The notes: generated by a model not told the origin, from the sequence alone. Positions 26,221 through 37,340 are shown, numbered from the stretch's first letter. The stretch is DNA of 64,000 nt from Dicyema japonicum (GCA_011109175.1 RDEW01000015.1:638310-702309), one strand, 5' to 3'. Numbers and translations are program-made.

Positions 26221-26410
26221 GTGATAAGTAAGGAAATTCGTTCCTAGCACTTAAAAAAATTTATTAGCCCTAAAAATTATTGAATCTAGCAGTTATTAGA
26301 AAAATTGCCTAGGGGTACTATAATTGTCCAAAATGAGAATAAGAGGGATGACTGAATTCAGCCGGATAACGGCATCGAGCGGGGTCGGCATCCATACAGT
26401 ATGCGCAGTC

Positions 26411-26600
26411 CTATTTGTAAAGAGATCTCGCAGTCAATTTTGACATTCGGACACATCCGAGATGGAAAAATCTCGCGCAAAATGTGCAATTCAACCCGTA
26501 CTTCATCACGTTGCAAAATCCACAAGACACACACTGCTCTTTCGATCTCGCAGTCAAAAGTAGTAATTCTTCGAATGCAACGTGATCCATAGCTGGGCAG
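26411..26600 (-). mobile_element. LINE family A, N-terminal PHD-finger fragment
   Basis: Minus-strand frame with C-x2-C-x8-C-x2-C-x4-H-x2-C (CVSCGF..YGLNCTFC..FFHLGC), matching the first zinc finger of the full LINE-A copy at 29931-29760. The rest of the element is missing. It lies about 165 bp upstream of the tRNA-Ser gene. Confidence 0.6.
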
Positions 26601-26764
26601 TGAGCAGAGTCTGACTTAACCTGATTAGTTTTCTGCATTTTCTGTCTGATTTTTCTTTCTTTTTCACTTCTTTCTTCTTAGCACCACAACGAGTAGCCGA
26701 TAAGAATAATTAAAATGAAAACAGGAAATTTGATATTTTTAAGATGGTTAATTTAAAAGAATAA

Positions 26765-26847
26765 GCATTGGTGGCCGAGCGGTTAAGGCGGCAGCCTAGA
26801 AAGCTGCTGGGGTTCGCCCCGCGCAGGTTCGAATCCTGCCCAATGCG
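26765..26847 (+). tRNA. tRNA-Ser(AGA)
   Basis: An 83-nt cloverleaf: acceptor GCATTGG paired with CCAATGC, D-arm with TGGCCGAGCGGTTAAGGC, anticodon stem GCAGC/GCTGC with loop CTAGAAA (anticodon AGA), a long variable arm GGGGTTCGCCCC (type II, as for Ser), T-arm GCAGGTTCGAATCCTGC and discriminator G. A T-run follows at once (GTTTTTAT), fitting pol III termination. No intron. It decodes UCU. Confidence 0.97.
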
Positions 26848-26867
26848 TTTTTATATTTTTTTGAACC

Positions 26868-26880
26868 AATGAATGAATTT
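26868..26880. repeat. Target-site duplication of the 26.9-30.0 kb LINE-A (3' side)
   Basis: AATGAATGAATTT here is repeated exactly at 29956-29968, flanking the LINE-A copy. It lies 21 nt past the tRNA-Ser 3' end. Confidence 0.85.
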
Positions 26881-29800
26881 TTTTTTTTTTTTTAGAAACA
26901 AAAATTTATTAACAATAAAATATTATTTATTAACTATGGGGAGAGCGGCTGCTGACATCACGGAGTAAGCGTTTCCGCGAATAACAGCGATACCAATTCT
27001 TTGCCTCAGCCAGACCGCTTCCCGCACGTCTTTCTTGCGGTGGGCCAATTTTCCCCCGATTTCCTTTAGGAAAGAGGCTGTAATACTTCCAGCCGCACCA
27101 GACGTCTCGATTGCTATCGGTACAAAACGGTAGCGGTCTCCAATTTCGCCATATTTTTTAATCTTGATTTTTCGGCCAGATCGGATGCCGATCCAGCAGA
27201 CTGCGCCGAGCTGAGCATCATCGAGTTCGAGAAAGAATCCACAACAGTGCAGTCCCATACGAGCGATTTTCCCTCAGTGAACGGAAAGACAGTTAACCCA
27301 TCCGGTCTTTTCCCATCTCCGCGGTCCAATCCCACAGGTTCCAATACTGCCGGGAAGCCTGCCGCTTCAAGAGCTCGCAAGACAATGTTGTTCATAGCAG
27401 CATGGCGGGGTGCTCTGCCCGCACTCCTTTTGCACGAGAGCGGGTGCAGCCCTTTGGCATCGACGATCCCTCCACAGCGACATTGGTGTTCGACGCAAAC
27501 ATCAGCTCCCAGGCGTTGTGCGATTCCAATCCGAATACAGTCATCGTCCAATAGGGTCCCCAGGGAGGAAGACGGGAGTGCATCCAGCCACGCTCCGCTC
27601 CCATGGTTGGCGGCGGACACGAGGCATGCAAGACGATGCTGGTTGGCCTCAGACTTTAGCACGTCGAAGATATTCTTGGAGTAAATATCATCCCAGTCAC
27701 GTTGCCTCGAAGGATCGTTCGGCATATCCAAACCAGTTTCACACCATTCGCAACGAGCTTCGTCGAAGACTTTTTCCCAAGAGAGTCCGGTTGTAATACG
27801 TAGGATTTCTTGGACCAAAAGGCTTCCACTTGAGAGCGATGACACATATGCTGGATAGGCGATCTCCAGCGCCGACCTGAGACCCGTTCCACCGAGGCGT
27901 GTAGGAAGCTTGCATTGGTTCCAACTCGGCGCATCAAACTGGATGTTTAGAAGTAATTCAGCCGATTTTCTCAATGTCCTATCCAGTGACAGGAGGATGT
28001 CACGATGTTTGAAGCAGGGAGAACATCGGAGAGCATATAGGAGTTTGGGCAAGCCGATGCTATTCTTCAAAAGGAAAAAGCTGTATGACCATCGAGTAAG
28101 GAAAGTTTATCCGTGACTCTGGAGAGTTCATCCTCTTTTGTTTGTAGATGGCTCCGCAGTTCCTTTTCGTCAAGTGGGCACCCAAGAAAGTATGTCCGCT
28201 CCTTGGGTACGACAGTAATTCCAGGTAATACCGAGTTGAAAGACTCGACCACGTTGATGAAATCACTCTCCGAGTATGAGATATTTATTAGCTCCGATTT
28301 CTTTATGTTTATCTCAAGTCCGAGGTTTCGTAGTGCTGGCACGGCATGTGACAGAACGTCGTGTACTTTTCTCCACGGCCCTCCAATTGTGGCGTCATCA
28401 AGATACCAAAGGTTAAGTTGTGTGTTTATAGAGCGGACAATTTCATCGATGGCCAGAGCGAAGAGTAGTGGACCAAGTGGGTCTCCTTGTTGAACTCCGG
28501 TCTCCGAACAGATAATCTTGTCCCCGAAAACCAGTGAAGAATTTGTTCCGTAAGCGAGGAAGACAAGTGGAATAAGTTCCGGGGCTCGTTTGCTTGTAGT
28601 TTCGAAAATTTGATCCCTCCTCAATGAATTGAAGGCATTGCAGATGTCCAGCTTGACCCCAATGTGTGGGTTTTGTTCGTCATTCTGTCCAAAAAAACAC
28701 CTCGCAGCATGCACTGCCGCCTCGCATCCGTTCCTTACACCAACCCCCAGTTGGAGGGGGAAAATTCTTCAGATATTCTCGGAGAGACAATGCTGCATGC
28801 AATTTTCGCTGTCAATCTTCTGAAATAGTTGCCGACTGCGATGGGGCGGACCCCACCTTCAGGTTTTTTGAAGGCCAATAAATGTGCACTGAAAAGGAGC
28901 TCCCTTGCGTGGGGAGGAATATCTCCGTTCAAAATACGCATAACCAGTTTTGTAATTGATTTGACAAGGTTGCAGCCAGCTTCTGCAGTAGCCTCCGCCG
29001 TAAGATCTTTGATGTGACCCGGCCGCAAGCCATCGATGCCTCCACTGCTACTCGCCGCAAAGGACGAAATGCCGCGTCGCACTTCGCCTTCGGTGACGGT
29101 CATCCTTGACAAATTTCCCGGAAGCACGAATGGGCGGTAATCTTCCGGAGCACATGGATGTTTATGTCTGAGTAGTTCTAGCACCTCAGGTGTCGCAGCC
29201 ATAACAGTTTCGTCGCTGGCGACGACGCGCAACGCCGCTCGGACGTCGCCTTCGAATAGTTTGCGGTTCACTCTCTCTTTAAGTTTTTCCGGGCCATTCA
29301 AATAAACAGAAGGATTGGAATCAGAATGTCTTGATTTCTTGACTTCCGTCTTGGTGAGAGAATGCACATAGAAAACCTGGATGTTCTTCTTCATTTTTGA
29401 GGAAAGGGAGTTTCCAAGTGTCGTGCTTTCCTCTGAATTCCTTTGATCTCCCTTTGAGTCGATAAATGGAATTCCAAGGGCCATCGGAGCAAAACTGAGG
29501 AGTTTTAGCCAGGCCTCCAGGTCGTCGGAAGTGAGAGCATTGTCAATTGCAGAGGCCAGACATGTAGCCGCGGGGATCCGGACGGGTCTTGGGATCCTGA
29601 TTGGGATCTTCATGGCTTTCCTTAGATCCGACAAGAAGAGCAAGAGGTTGTCCATATTATTGAAGTCTAGAGGCTCGTTTGGTTCAACGTGCTCGTTTGG
29701 AATGATCCTCTGGGTTTTCCGACCAGTTCCCATGCAGACACTGCAGTTCCAAAGGCAGAGCGAGCACGCAGCCCGCTGAGACATCTTTATGCATCCAAGG

Positions 29801-29955
29801 TGGAAAAAGTCACGGCAAGACGAGCAGAAAAGTCCATATTTGCGTGCATTGGCAAAACCGCATGTAGAGCATGTAGTGTCCAGTCTCTCGGGTGTAATGT
29901 GTGTTGATCCATTGTATGAACGACGCTCCATGATGATACAATTATTCACAACAAA
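26881..29955 (-). mobile_element. LINE family A, near full-length: PHD finger, RT, RLE
   Basis: Minus-strand non-LTR retrotransposon of 3.07 kb ending in a poly-A tail (T-run 26881-26893) and bounded by a 13-bp target-site duplication. The ORF starts at ATG 29931, only about 24 nt from the 5' end. Domains: PHD-type C4HC3 finger (29865-29740), linker, reverse transcriptase with GGIDGLRPGH, GVQQGDPLGPLLF and YLDD (28380), thumb, then a restriction-like endonuclease with the CRCGG..HPLSCKR knuckle and KRPDG..VWDCT (27480-27240). Single-base frameshifts near 28760, 28070 and 27160 break the ORF, all in or beside homopolymers. The RLE places it among R2/NeSL/Utopia-like early-branching LINEs. The clade is uncertain. 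Confidence 0.88.
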
Positions 29956-29968
29956 AATGAATGAATTT
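29956..29968. repeat. Target-site duplication of LINE-A (5' side)
   Basis: Exact partner of 26868-26880. Confidence 0.85.
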
Positions 29969-30089
29969 ATTTTAAAGAACTAACTAAAAGCCGGGAAGGA
30001 CGTCTGACTACACTCAAAAACACGATATATGTGAAACCTAGTAGCTACTCCATATAATCTTTGACATCATAAGAGTTAACTTCTTTCAC

Positions 30090-30290
30090 TTTAGAGCCTC
30101 TTTTCGATTACCCGCACCCTGTAAAGGTCCTCCCCGTCTCTGAAGCGTCTCGATATTCTTTCAAGTTCTTAGTCAAGGACTGTTGATAGGGCTGTTCTTG
30201 TTCGACCACATAAACGCGGAGCGTCCAGAATAAAGTAGTCTTGCATGTCTACGTTCGCAGTAATTTCCAGTAGTTTTCAGGTCCATATGA
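30090..30290 (-). mobile_element. RTE-like LINE, 3' coding fragment
   Basis: The minus strand reads DMQDYFIL..PRLCGRTRTALSTVL then ELERISRR..DGEDLYR, the conserved C-terminal segment of the RTE-like family (compare AMEDYF...GRPRSTLPTALN at 34990-35090). One in-frame stop. Confidence 0.6.
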
Positions 30291-30484
30291 AATATATGTC
30301 CAAACAACCTCCATCATGCCTCCAGGAGCTGGTACGAAAAATAAATATTATAAAACTAATTTAATTTTATTAATGAAAAATAATAATTTTAAATTAAGAT
30401 AAATTTGAAAATTCTCACGTTGTTTCTAATTTGGTACGTTATCACTTAACACTATATTTATCGCTTTTCAATAAATATTCAGGA

Positions 30485-31052
30485 ATGATTACACCTGAGA
30501 GTATAGCAGTCCAACTATTGGAGTAAAAAGCACTTTCAGAGATACCGAAGTCTTTGTGAACAATAACTCCTACGGCTTTGGGACCTACTATGTCCTCGAT
30601 GAGTAAAATAATTTATCTTCAATATTTAGCGGCTTAATTTGGATCGGCGAGGATTCCCAAGGATTTTCCATTAATTTTAGCCGCATTTCAAGTCTGGGAC
30701 TTGGGGACTCACTCCTGGTGATGATAAACGGCGAAGGTTGAACCCAAATTTATTCCAGAAAATTCCAACGAGGATCAGGATGACACCATTATCCGTTTGA
30801 AGCCTCGTGACATTGGATTTCGTTAGCAAATTTGGAGAATACTTTTTAGTTGACGGAATGTACAACCGCTCTTGGGAATGGCTATCAAAGTTGCCGACTG
30901 ATTCTCAAAGTATTATCCACGTTAAGTTTTTTAGATGGAAATTCCATCTCGGAGGACTATATCGCTGATTTGGACTGTATTTGATTTATTGATTTGTTTC
31001 AGTGGAGGACCTCAACCGAAATTATGATGGTAACATGGACGTGGACGAGTAG
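30485..31052 (+). CDS. CLNS1A: pICln, methylosome subunit
   Basis: Seven short exons hidden by six GT-AG introns (30501-30523, 30603-30629, 30737-30758, 30822-30849, 30910-30934, 30977-31002; 22-28 nt) give an exact 138-codon frame ending in TAG. The PH-like fold matches pICln: YGFGTYYVLDDGLIW, GFSINFSRISSL, LLVMING, an acidic loop (EENSNEDQDD), IIRLKP, then the MYNRSWEWLSKLPTD helix. The C-terminus keeps the family's YDGNMDVDE Sm-mimicking motif. pICln works with PRMT5 to hold Sm proteins during snRNP assembly. It is shorter than vertebrate pICln (about 237) because the acidic region is trimmed. ATG 30485 is the first usable start. Confidence 0.88.
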
Positions 31053-31059
31053 AATTGTA

Positions 31060-31499
31060 ATTTTTGTTGATTTTTTGTTTTGTAAAATTTGTTTTAAGTT
31101 TTAAATTTTTATTTGTTAAATTAAAGTCTTCATAACACAAAGGACTAACACCCAGCAACAAAAAAGAAGTGAATAGCATTTCTTGGTTCTCTTCATGGAT
31201 GACTGTTCTTTACTTAAATAAAGTGTGTGTTCTGTCTGGTGGAGCTATAGCTGATATGGCTCTTCGTAAAGTGCAGTATTATTATAACCCAAAATGGCGG
31301 GTCAACCAAGTATTTAACTGCTCGAAGGTTAAGGTGGTGATTTCTATTCCACGAAATCCTAGATTAGGTTCATGATGGATGAGAGCCGTTGTCTTCCATA
31401 TTGTAACGTAAGATCTGGATCACATCTACTCCGAAATTGAAAGAACTCGAAGTATTTCTGTCAGAATCTGAACGTACATGATGATATGGTTAATATGGT
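31060..31499. other. pICln 3' flank; nothing firm
   Basis: A+T-rich. A short segment near 31190-31230 (TTACTTAAATAAAGTG.GTTCTG) resembles 41865-41895, a minor dispersed repeat. The open frame at 31169-31375 is unrecognised. Confidence 0.35.
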
Positions 31500-31612
31500 C
31501 CTACGTTCATGGGTAAGGTGACTAGGGGGCATCCGAAACCCAAAGTTTCGAACAAAAAAAATATCGGATGGACGTAGGATCTAGATTTCAATCTCGTCTA
31601 ACAAAATGTTAA
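31500..31612 (+). repeat. tRNA-derived SINE-like copy
   Basis: Matches 49805-49920 (both plus) and shares the ATGGACGTAGGATCT..TTCAATCTCGTC end with the reverse complement of 5080-5130. The T-loop-like end suggests a pol III-derived head. Confidence 0.5.
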
Positions 31613-31957
31613 AAACTCTGCTGATAACCTGTCAGAACTTATAGGATGGTGGTTAATCTCTCTTCGCAAAACGTCAATCAGTGATGTAATTCCTTTTCTG
31701 CGCAATTTTTGTTGAGACAACTAAAAGCATAAGCAGAACTATTTTCTCAAGAGACTGGGACGCTGGCAATAATCAGAAGCTATGACGTACGTGAAACCCA
31801 GTATCGTTGATATCCGTTGTTATCTGTCCAATTGATATAAAGGTTTTAATATAATTATCTTTGATTAATGTACGTCGAATTCCGTATAAGACAAATAAGT
31901 TATATTTGACTATGCAACTTCCATTTGACTGTGCAACTTTTTTGATGAAAAAATGAC
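31613..31957. other. No gene recognised; possible 5' part of the RTE-like LINE
   Basis: No sustained frame. The exact 5' end of the LINE that follows could not be set. Confidence 0.3.
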
Positions 31958-34900
31958 GTGCCTCGTTTCTTCTCTGTACAACGGTTAAGAAAAATGTCTG
32001 AAAAACACTCATTATACGATCGAGAACTCAGGCTAATGACGTTCAACGTACTTGGAATATCGAAAGATTGGACAAGGAAAGTACTTTGTGACGATCTCGA
32101 TAAATACAAATTATCTATTGGCTGCCTACAAGAGACGAAAATCGAAAATGGACGCGATGAGACATGGAACAACTACCGACTGATTCTCTTTCCAACTGAA
32201 TGCAAATGAGATTTGCCCTACACGAAGATTACCTCAAAAAATTACATCTCTATTGGAGAGTCAACGACCGAATATGTGTCATACAAGTCAAACTAAATAA
32301 ACTATGCCCGTCCAAGAGTCTATTAACTGTCATAAATGTCTAGGCACCACACTGTGGACGAGTAATCAAGAACCCCGTGAGCTCGAGGAATTCTACTCAG
32401 AACTATCAAACACATATTCGAATAATGGGTCCTCGTCCCTTGTCTTTGTTGCGGGAGATATGAATGCAAAAGCCGGAATGCGAATGGGGCCCGAAAAATC
32501 CTCTATTGGAAGACACGGGCGCGGAAGGAGAAATGCATCTGGAGCCTCTCTGGTGAACTTCTGCGAGGCAAATAGCCTTTTCCTGTGCAACACGGCCTTC
32601 ACGCACTCAGCTTGCCACAAGACGACGTGGCACGGACAAAGAAAAAACTCTGTCGGGGAGACCGTGAATATATACAATCAAATCGACTACATTATCTGCC
32701 GAAAGTCTGATAAACACCTGCTAAATGATGCACGTTCCTACCAGGGGACAACAACTGACAGCGACCACAGGATCGTCATTGCAAAACTTTGTGTAAAAAA
32801 GCACCTGACTGGGAAAAAATACATTGAAAACGCGAAGAAGGCGAGACAAAGACCCAATATATACTTTCAGACAGAAAAATTGTGGTTAGAGCCAACTTGT
32901 AGAGCTAAATATCACGAACAAATCGAGACTCTTATGGTGAAAACCGCACCGGAATCATCAGTACGAACTTTGTGGGATCAAACAAAACAGGCAATCTCCA
33001 AGTCGGCCAAAATATGCCTTGGAGTCCGAAATCATCACGCCCTAAAATTAGATCACCACCCGAACGTGCCAAATATGGCACAGCATTGCAGAGAGCTACG
33101 ACTAAAAGCGGCAAACACGTCAGACGAGAGTAAAAAAAAGAGCTTAATATCCAACAAAGGGAACTAAAGTGGAAAATCAAAAAGATGAACAGAAAACATC
33201 ACGTGAAATTATTACATCCCTATTAAAAGATGTGGAATGCCTAAAAGACAATTCAAGGATGTATGCGGCTTTGCGGCTGCTGCGGACAAAGAAAGGACAA
33301 AACACCCTTCACATCAAAGACAAAGATGGAAAATTCGTGGGTAACCCGGAAGAAAAAGCAGAATTGATTGCACGACACTTCGAAACACTGTTGAATAAAG
33401 AAAATAAGGACTTTCCCCCTTTCCAGGGAGAAGCAAAGGCGCTAAAAATCCCAATCACAGTGGAAGAGGTGGAATTAGCGCTAAAGAAACTGAAGAACAA
33501 TAAGAGTGCCGGGCCGGACAACATAAGCCCTGAGCTCATAAAATATGGGCCAAAAAGACTTACCGACACAATTGCAAAAACCCTAAATGACATCTTTGAA
33601 ACTAATACTGATCTAGGACTTGGAAATGGACTATTAATACCCATACAAAAACCGAACAAATCAAAAGGACCAGTAGAAAATCTCCGCCCGATAATACTTC
33701 TGAACTCGATACGCAAGGTGCTGGCAAACATTGCACTAAGCCGGATAAAAGGTGTGGCGGACCTATATCTACCAGCAAGTCAAAGTGGGTTCCGAGAAGG
33801 GAGGTCTACGGCAGACCTTGTATGGAGCCACAGATGGCGCTGCGCAACGCAAAAAGAGCGCAACAACCGTGTTGGGAATAGATCTCTCATGAGCTTTCGA
33901 CTCAATAAACAGACAGAAAATGATGAATGTGCTAGAGCAAATATTGGATGAATCGTCGGTTAGGATAATCAGACTACTACTTGCGAACACAAGACTATCT
34001 GTGAGGACAGAAGGAGCAACTTCCTGCAGTTTCAAAACAACGATTAGGACACCCCAGGGTGATTCCCTCTTTCCTTTACTATTTACCATATACCTTGAAT
34101 CTGCACTCCGCGACCTCCGTAAGTGCTATATAGGAGACATAGAAGAGACATCCTATGCGGATGATGTGGATTTCTTATCACGGGACGTGACCGCACTCCA
34201 ACACCTACTAAAAAATGCATCTGCGGAGCTTGAGAAATGGTTTCTCAGCGTAAATATAAACAAAACTGAAATTACTGAAATCAAAAAAGAAGACTATATT
34301 ACTCATGAAAGATGGAGACGTACTAATAAGCTCGGCTCTCTACTAGGAGACGTTGAAAATGTACTAAGGAAGAAAACACTGGCAAATGCGGCAATGGCTA
34401 GACTGAAGAAAGGATGGCTAAGAGCCAAATGACTTGGAATTGACATCAGATGCAGGCTTTACAACACGTTTGTGAAACCGATCCTACTGTACAACGCTGG
34501 GACATGGGGAAGTTCTTTTAACGAACTATTAAAACTGGATTCGTTCCATAGAAGGCAACTAAGAAGCTTACTTGGAATGGAGTGGCCACGTAGAATATCA
34601 ACCACTGGTATCTACAACAAGTGTATGTGTTCTTACATCAGAACAAATGTGATAGATGCCCGATGGAGGCTATTTGGGCATGTACTAAGAATGAAGGAAG
34701 AATCGTAAAACACAGATTGGCTTTCTTTGGGCATATTGTCCGCTCTGATTCACTGGAAAGAACCATTATGCTGAGCAATATTACTAGGAAGAGAAGACCT
34801 GGCCGACCAAAGACTCGGTGGCTATCTACGGTGAAAGACGTCACGGGAATGCCTATATCAAGGCTACTCCAAATTGCAACGGATCGGGGAGAGTGGAGGA

Positions 34901-35250
34901 AACTCGTTCATGAGATCTCCAAGGGTCGGACACGACTTAATTGGACAACATAACATAACTAAGAATGAACCCGGACGCACCCGCTAACAAAGCGATGGAA
35001 GATTACTTTGATAGTTGCGACAAACCATTCCGCGGACGACCTAGATCGACACTTCCGACTGCTTTAAACAAAGACCTAAATCGTGTGAGAAAAAAATCTA
35101 AAGACGGGAGACGACATGGACGAATTGAGATCACTCGCATTCGACAGAGGAAGATGGAAAAGACTAACTATAAATATTGTTTCTTTGAGTGTTGCACATG
35201 CGGGGCTATAATCATTAAGGCTTTCGTGAAAGTGCCATAATAATAATAAC
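31958..35250 (+). mobile_element. RTE-like LINE (APE endonuclease + RT), decayed
   Basis: The APE-type endonuclease starts at about 31985 (ELRLMTFNVLGIS, CLQETKIE) and continues at 32304-32810 (FVAGDMNAKAG, GRHGRGRRN, NQIDYIICR, SDHR). Reverse transcriptase at 33440-34430 has KKLKNNKSAGPDNIS, RPIILLNSIRKV, SQSGFREGRS, TPQGDSLFPLLF and YADDVDFL. The C-terminal segment (GHVLRM, then PDAPANKAMEDYF..GRPRSTLP) is split by a nested insertion at 34696-34957. The tail is (ATA)n at 35237-35247, as in RTE elements, which end in short microsatellites. The frame is broken several times, including a TGA at about 33890 (LS*AFDS) and frameshifts near 32210, 33140 and 33870. Confidence 0.82.
34696..34957 (+). 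mobile_element. Nested RTE/BovB-like 3' fragment with 12-bp TSD
   Basis: This 262-bp insertion interrupts the host LINE between LRM and the next conserved segment. It is flanked by the direct repeat ACTAAGAATGAA (34684-34695 and 34958-34969). It encodes FFGHIVRSDSLERTIML, RRPGRPKTRWL and SKGRTRLNWTT, the typical C-terminus of another RTE-type subfamily, and ends in an ACATAACATA tail. A 5'-truncated retrotransposition product. Confidence 0.8.
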
Positions 35251-35339
35251 TTCCATTTATTTAGGATGAAGATCCACCGTAGTTGAATAATTTCGAATAT
35301 AAGCCTTAAAATTTAGAAACTAAAAAAAAGAGAGTAAAC

Positions 35340-35480
35340 AATTATATAGAGGCTGCCCTGACTGCGTGGCTATTCCTTTTCAAAATAGCGAGCGATATTC
35401 GCTCAAATAACCAGCAGCGCTCACGAGGGCTTCCTGTTTGTTTAGCGATCTGATTCCCTAGACGACTTAAGAATTCAAGC
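35340..35480 (-). mobile_element. LINE family A, 3'-terminal fragment
   Basis: Minus-strand copy of the last ~120 bp of the LINE-A coding region (segment with GAGCGAATATCGCTCGC) and its 3' UTR, sharing GTAAAC..TATATAG with 9240-9280. 5'-truncated. Confidence 0.6.
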
Positions 35481-35573
35481 GTCGCAGGCGCAAGGTAATT
35501 TTAATATATCCTCAATTCAAACTAAAGGTATCATGTAGTCTTTGGCAAATTAAATGGTTCAGAACTGATTAAA

Positions 35574-35974
35574 ACGCTACTATCAAAGTAGTGAAGCTTA
35601 CAGTACCTCAAAACAGGTACTGAAGCTGTGGGTGTCTCTCACAAAACTTAGTATCTCTGAAAGTGTTTTTACTCCAATAGTTTCGACTGCAATTCTTTCA
35701 GGAGTAGCCATTCTTAAATATTTATCAAAAATTGATTTGCGAGACCGACATGGCGTAGGCTCAAATACATCCAGAGAGGGAGGCCTCAGCGGGAGTGAGT
35801 GAAAAAATTAAAATTATCTTGATGTTGGAAAAAATCCACTTTGATGCGAAGTTAAATGAAGAACATGAAAAATTATTGAGACGAGAGAATATGGAAGAGA
35901 AAATAGCGGATTTCCATATGAAAGGCGGTGATTTGCCTTTGTCGGGCGAGAACACAAAGGAAAGATTTTTTTAA
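35574..35974 (+). CDS. Unrecognised gene, two terminal exons
   Basis: A plus frame open from about 35574 to 35754, a 22-nt GT-AG intron (35755-35776) and an exon 35777-35974 ending in TAA join in frame. The encoded C-terminal ~130 residues include a hydrophobic stretch (TAILSGVAILKYL) and a charged helical end (KLNEEHEKLLRRENMEEKIADF). No start codon in the first exon, so an upstream exon is missing. I recognise no family. Composition and exact splice phase argue it is real. Confidence 0.48.
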
Positions 35975-35984
35975 TAATAAAAAA

Positions 35985-37340
35985 GTTAGTTAGTTGCCGC
36001 CCTCACTGTGTGGCTGTTCCCTCTCAGAATTGCGAGCGAAATTCGCTCAAATAGCCAGCGGCGTTAACGGAGATCTCCAGTGCATGAGGTGATCCTGTTT
36101 CCAAGACGTCCGAAAATCTCTAGTGTAGAGGGGGAGTAGGATTCGGAAGTCTCCATAGCAAGGGGAACAAATTTGACATTAATGGGAAGGTCGACGTATT
36201 TCTCGAGTTTGGCCTTCTCCGCCTTGACGGCTGCAGAGCAGGCCTTTGAAGCGCAATCGTGAAGATTGTTCGGGGCGAACGTGTCTGTACATGTCACATC
36301 CTAAACAAGTGGTTTCCCGGCCTCAAAGGGAAATATGGTCATCCCGTTCGGTCATTTCCCGTCACTTCTGCATAACCCGACCGGTTCAAGAATGGCCGAG
36401 TATCCAGCAGCATCCATAGCCCGCTTGACAATCTCATTCAGACCTTTGTGCCTTGGAGATCTGCCAGCGCTCCTCTTGCAGGCGAGAGGGTGCAGGCCAT
36501 AGCAGTCTATCAGGATGCCACATCGGCACGGGTGAGGTACACATACTTTCAGTCCCAGCCGCAGAGAGATACCACTTCTAACGCATTCATTATCCAGAAA
36601 AATACCCGAGCTCCATTTGGGATGGCGTTTAGCCAAGCTCCGCTCTCAGGGGAAGCCCCCGAAAGCAAACAAGCGCGTCGGTGCTGATTGGCTGATTCCA
36701 ATACGAGTCCAAATGATTTCCAACATAATAAATTGTCCAGGTTTCGCTGGCAGTTTTGTGAATGAGGCAGGGGGAGGTTGGTGGCATTCCAGGCTTCTCG
36801 TGCGTGGATTATGTCTTGGTCAATTGAGAATTAGGGTAGGGAGTGTAGAATCCTCCTGACCAAAGGTACGCAGGCCGTGAGTGAAGACAGATGTGCAGGA
36901 AGTGAGACTTCCAAAGTACGACAGATACCAAGACCCCGAAATCTAACTGGGAATGTAGCTTGCTTCCATGTGACCGTCGAATTTGACATTAAATATTTGC
37001 TCCGTCGAGCTGAGGAAAGACAAATCAAAAGGCTCAAGCTGCTCTAGTTGGGAATAGTACGGGGCTGTCCTGAGTAAATAGGCGATTCTCTGAATTTAAA
37101 GACTTCTTTTCATGAGGAATAGTACTGAGTGTGAGTCAAGTAGCTGTAATCTGTCCAGCGATTCGCATAGGAGTTGTTTTTTGTCAAGGAGGACATGCTT
37201 CATCGCATTCCTAGTGATGGGGGATCCAAGAAAAATCAATTCGTTTTCAGGGGTCGAAATCCCACCAGGAAACAAGGAGTAAAATTTTGGAACAATTGAA
37301 GAGAAGTTATCGTCAGCAAAATTAATTAATTCCAAGTGAG
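35985..37340 (-). mobile_element. LINE family A, 3' half (RT end + RLE)
   Basis: Minus-strand frames give the region after the RT active site (ELIFLGSP..; LQLLDSHSVLF), the RLE knuckle CRCGILIDCYGLHPLACKR (about 36510), SAILEPVGL, a GKPLV.DVTCTDTF core and the ending VPLAMETS..ERISLAILRG. 5'-truncated at about 37340, frame broken several times. Diverged from the 26.9 kb copy, so an older subfamily. Confidence 0.72.

Noticed and set aside
27247-27684. Long plus-strand ORF of 145 codons opposite the LINE-A endonuclease
   Set aside because: It is antisense to a recognised RLE domain and has no similarity of its own. The same applies to plus ORFs at 27410, 28113 and 29531-29907.
32393-32677. Minus-strand ORFs of 66-94 codons
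   Set aside because: They are shadows of the RTE-like endonuclease on the plus strand. The ORF at 33309-33731 minus is likewise a shadow of the RT.
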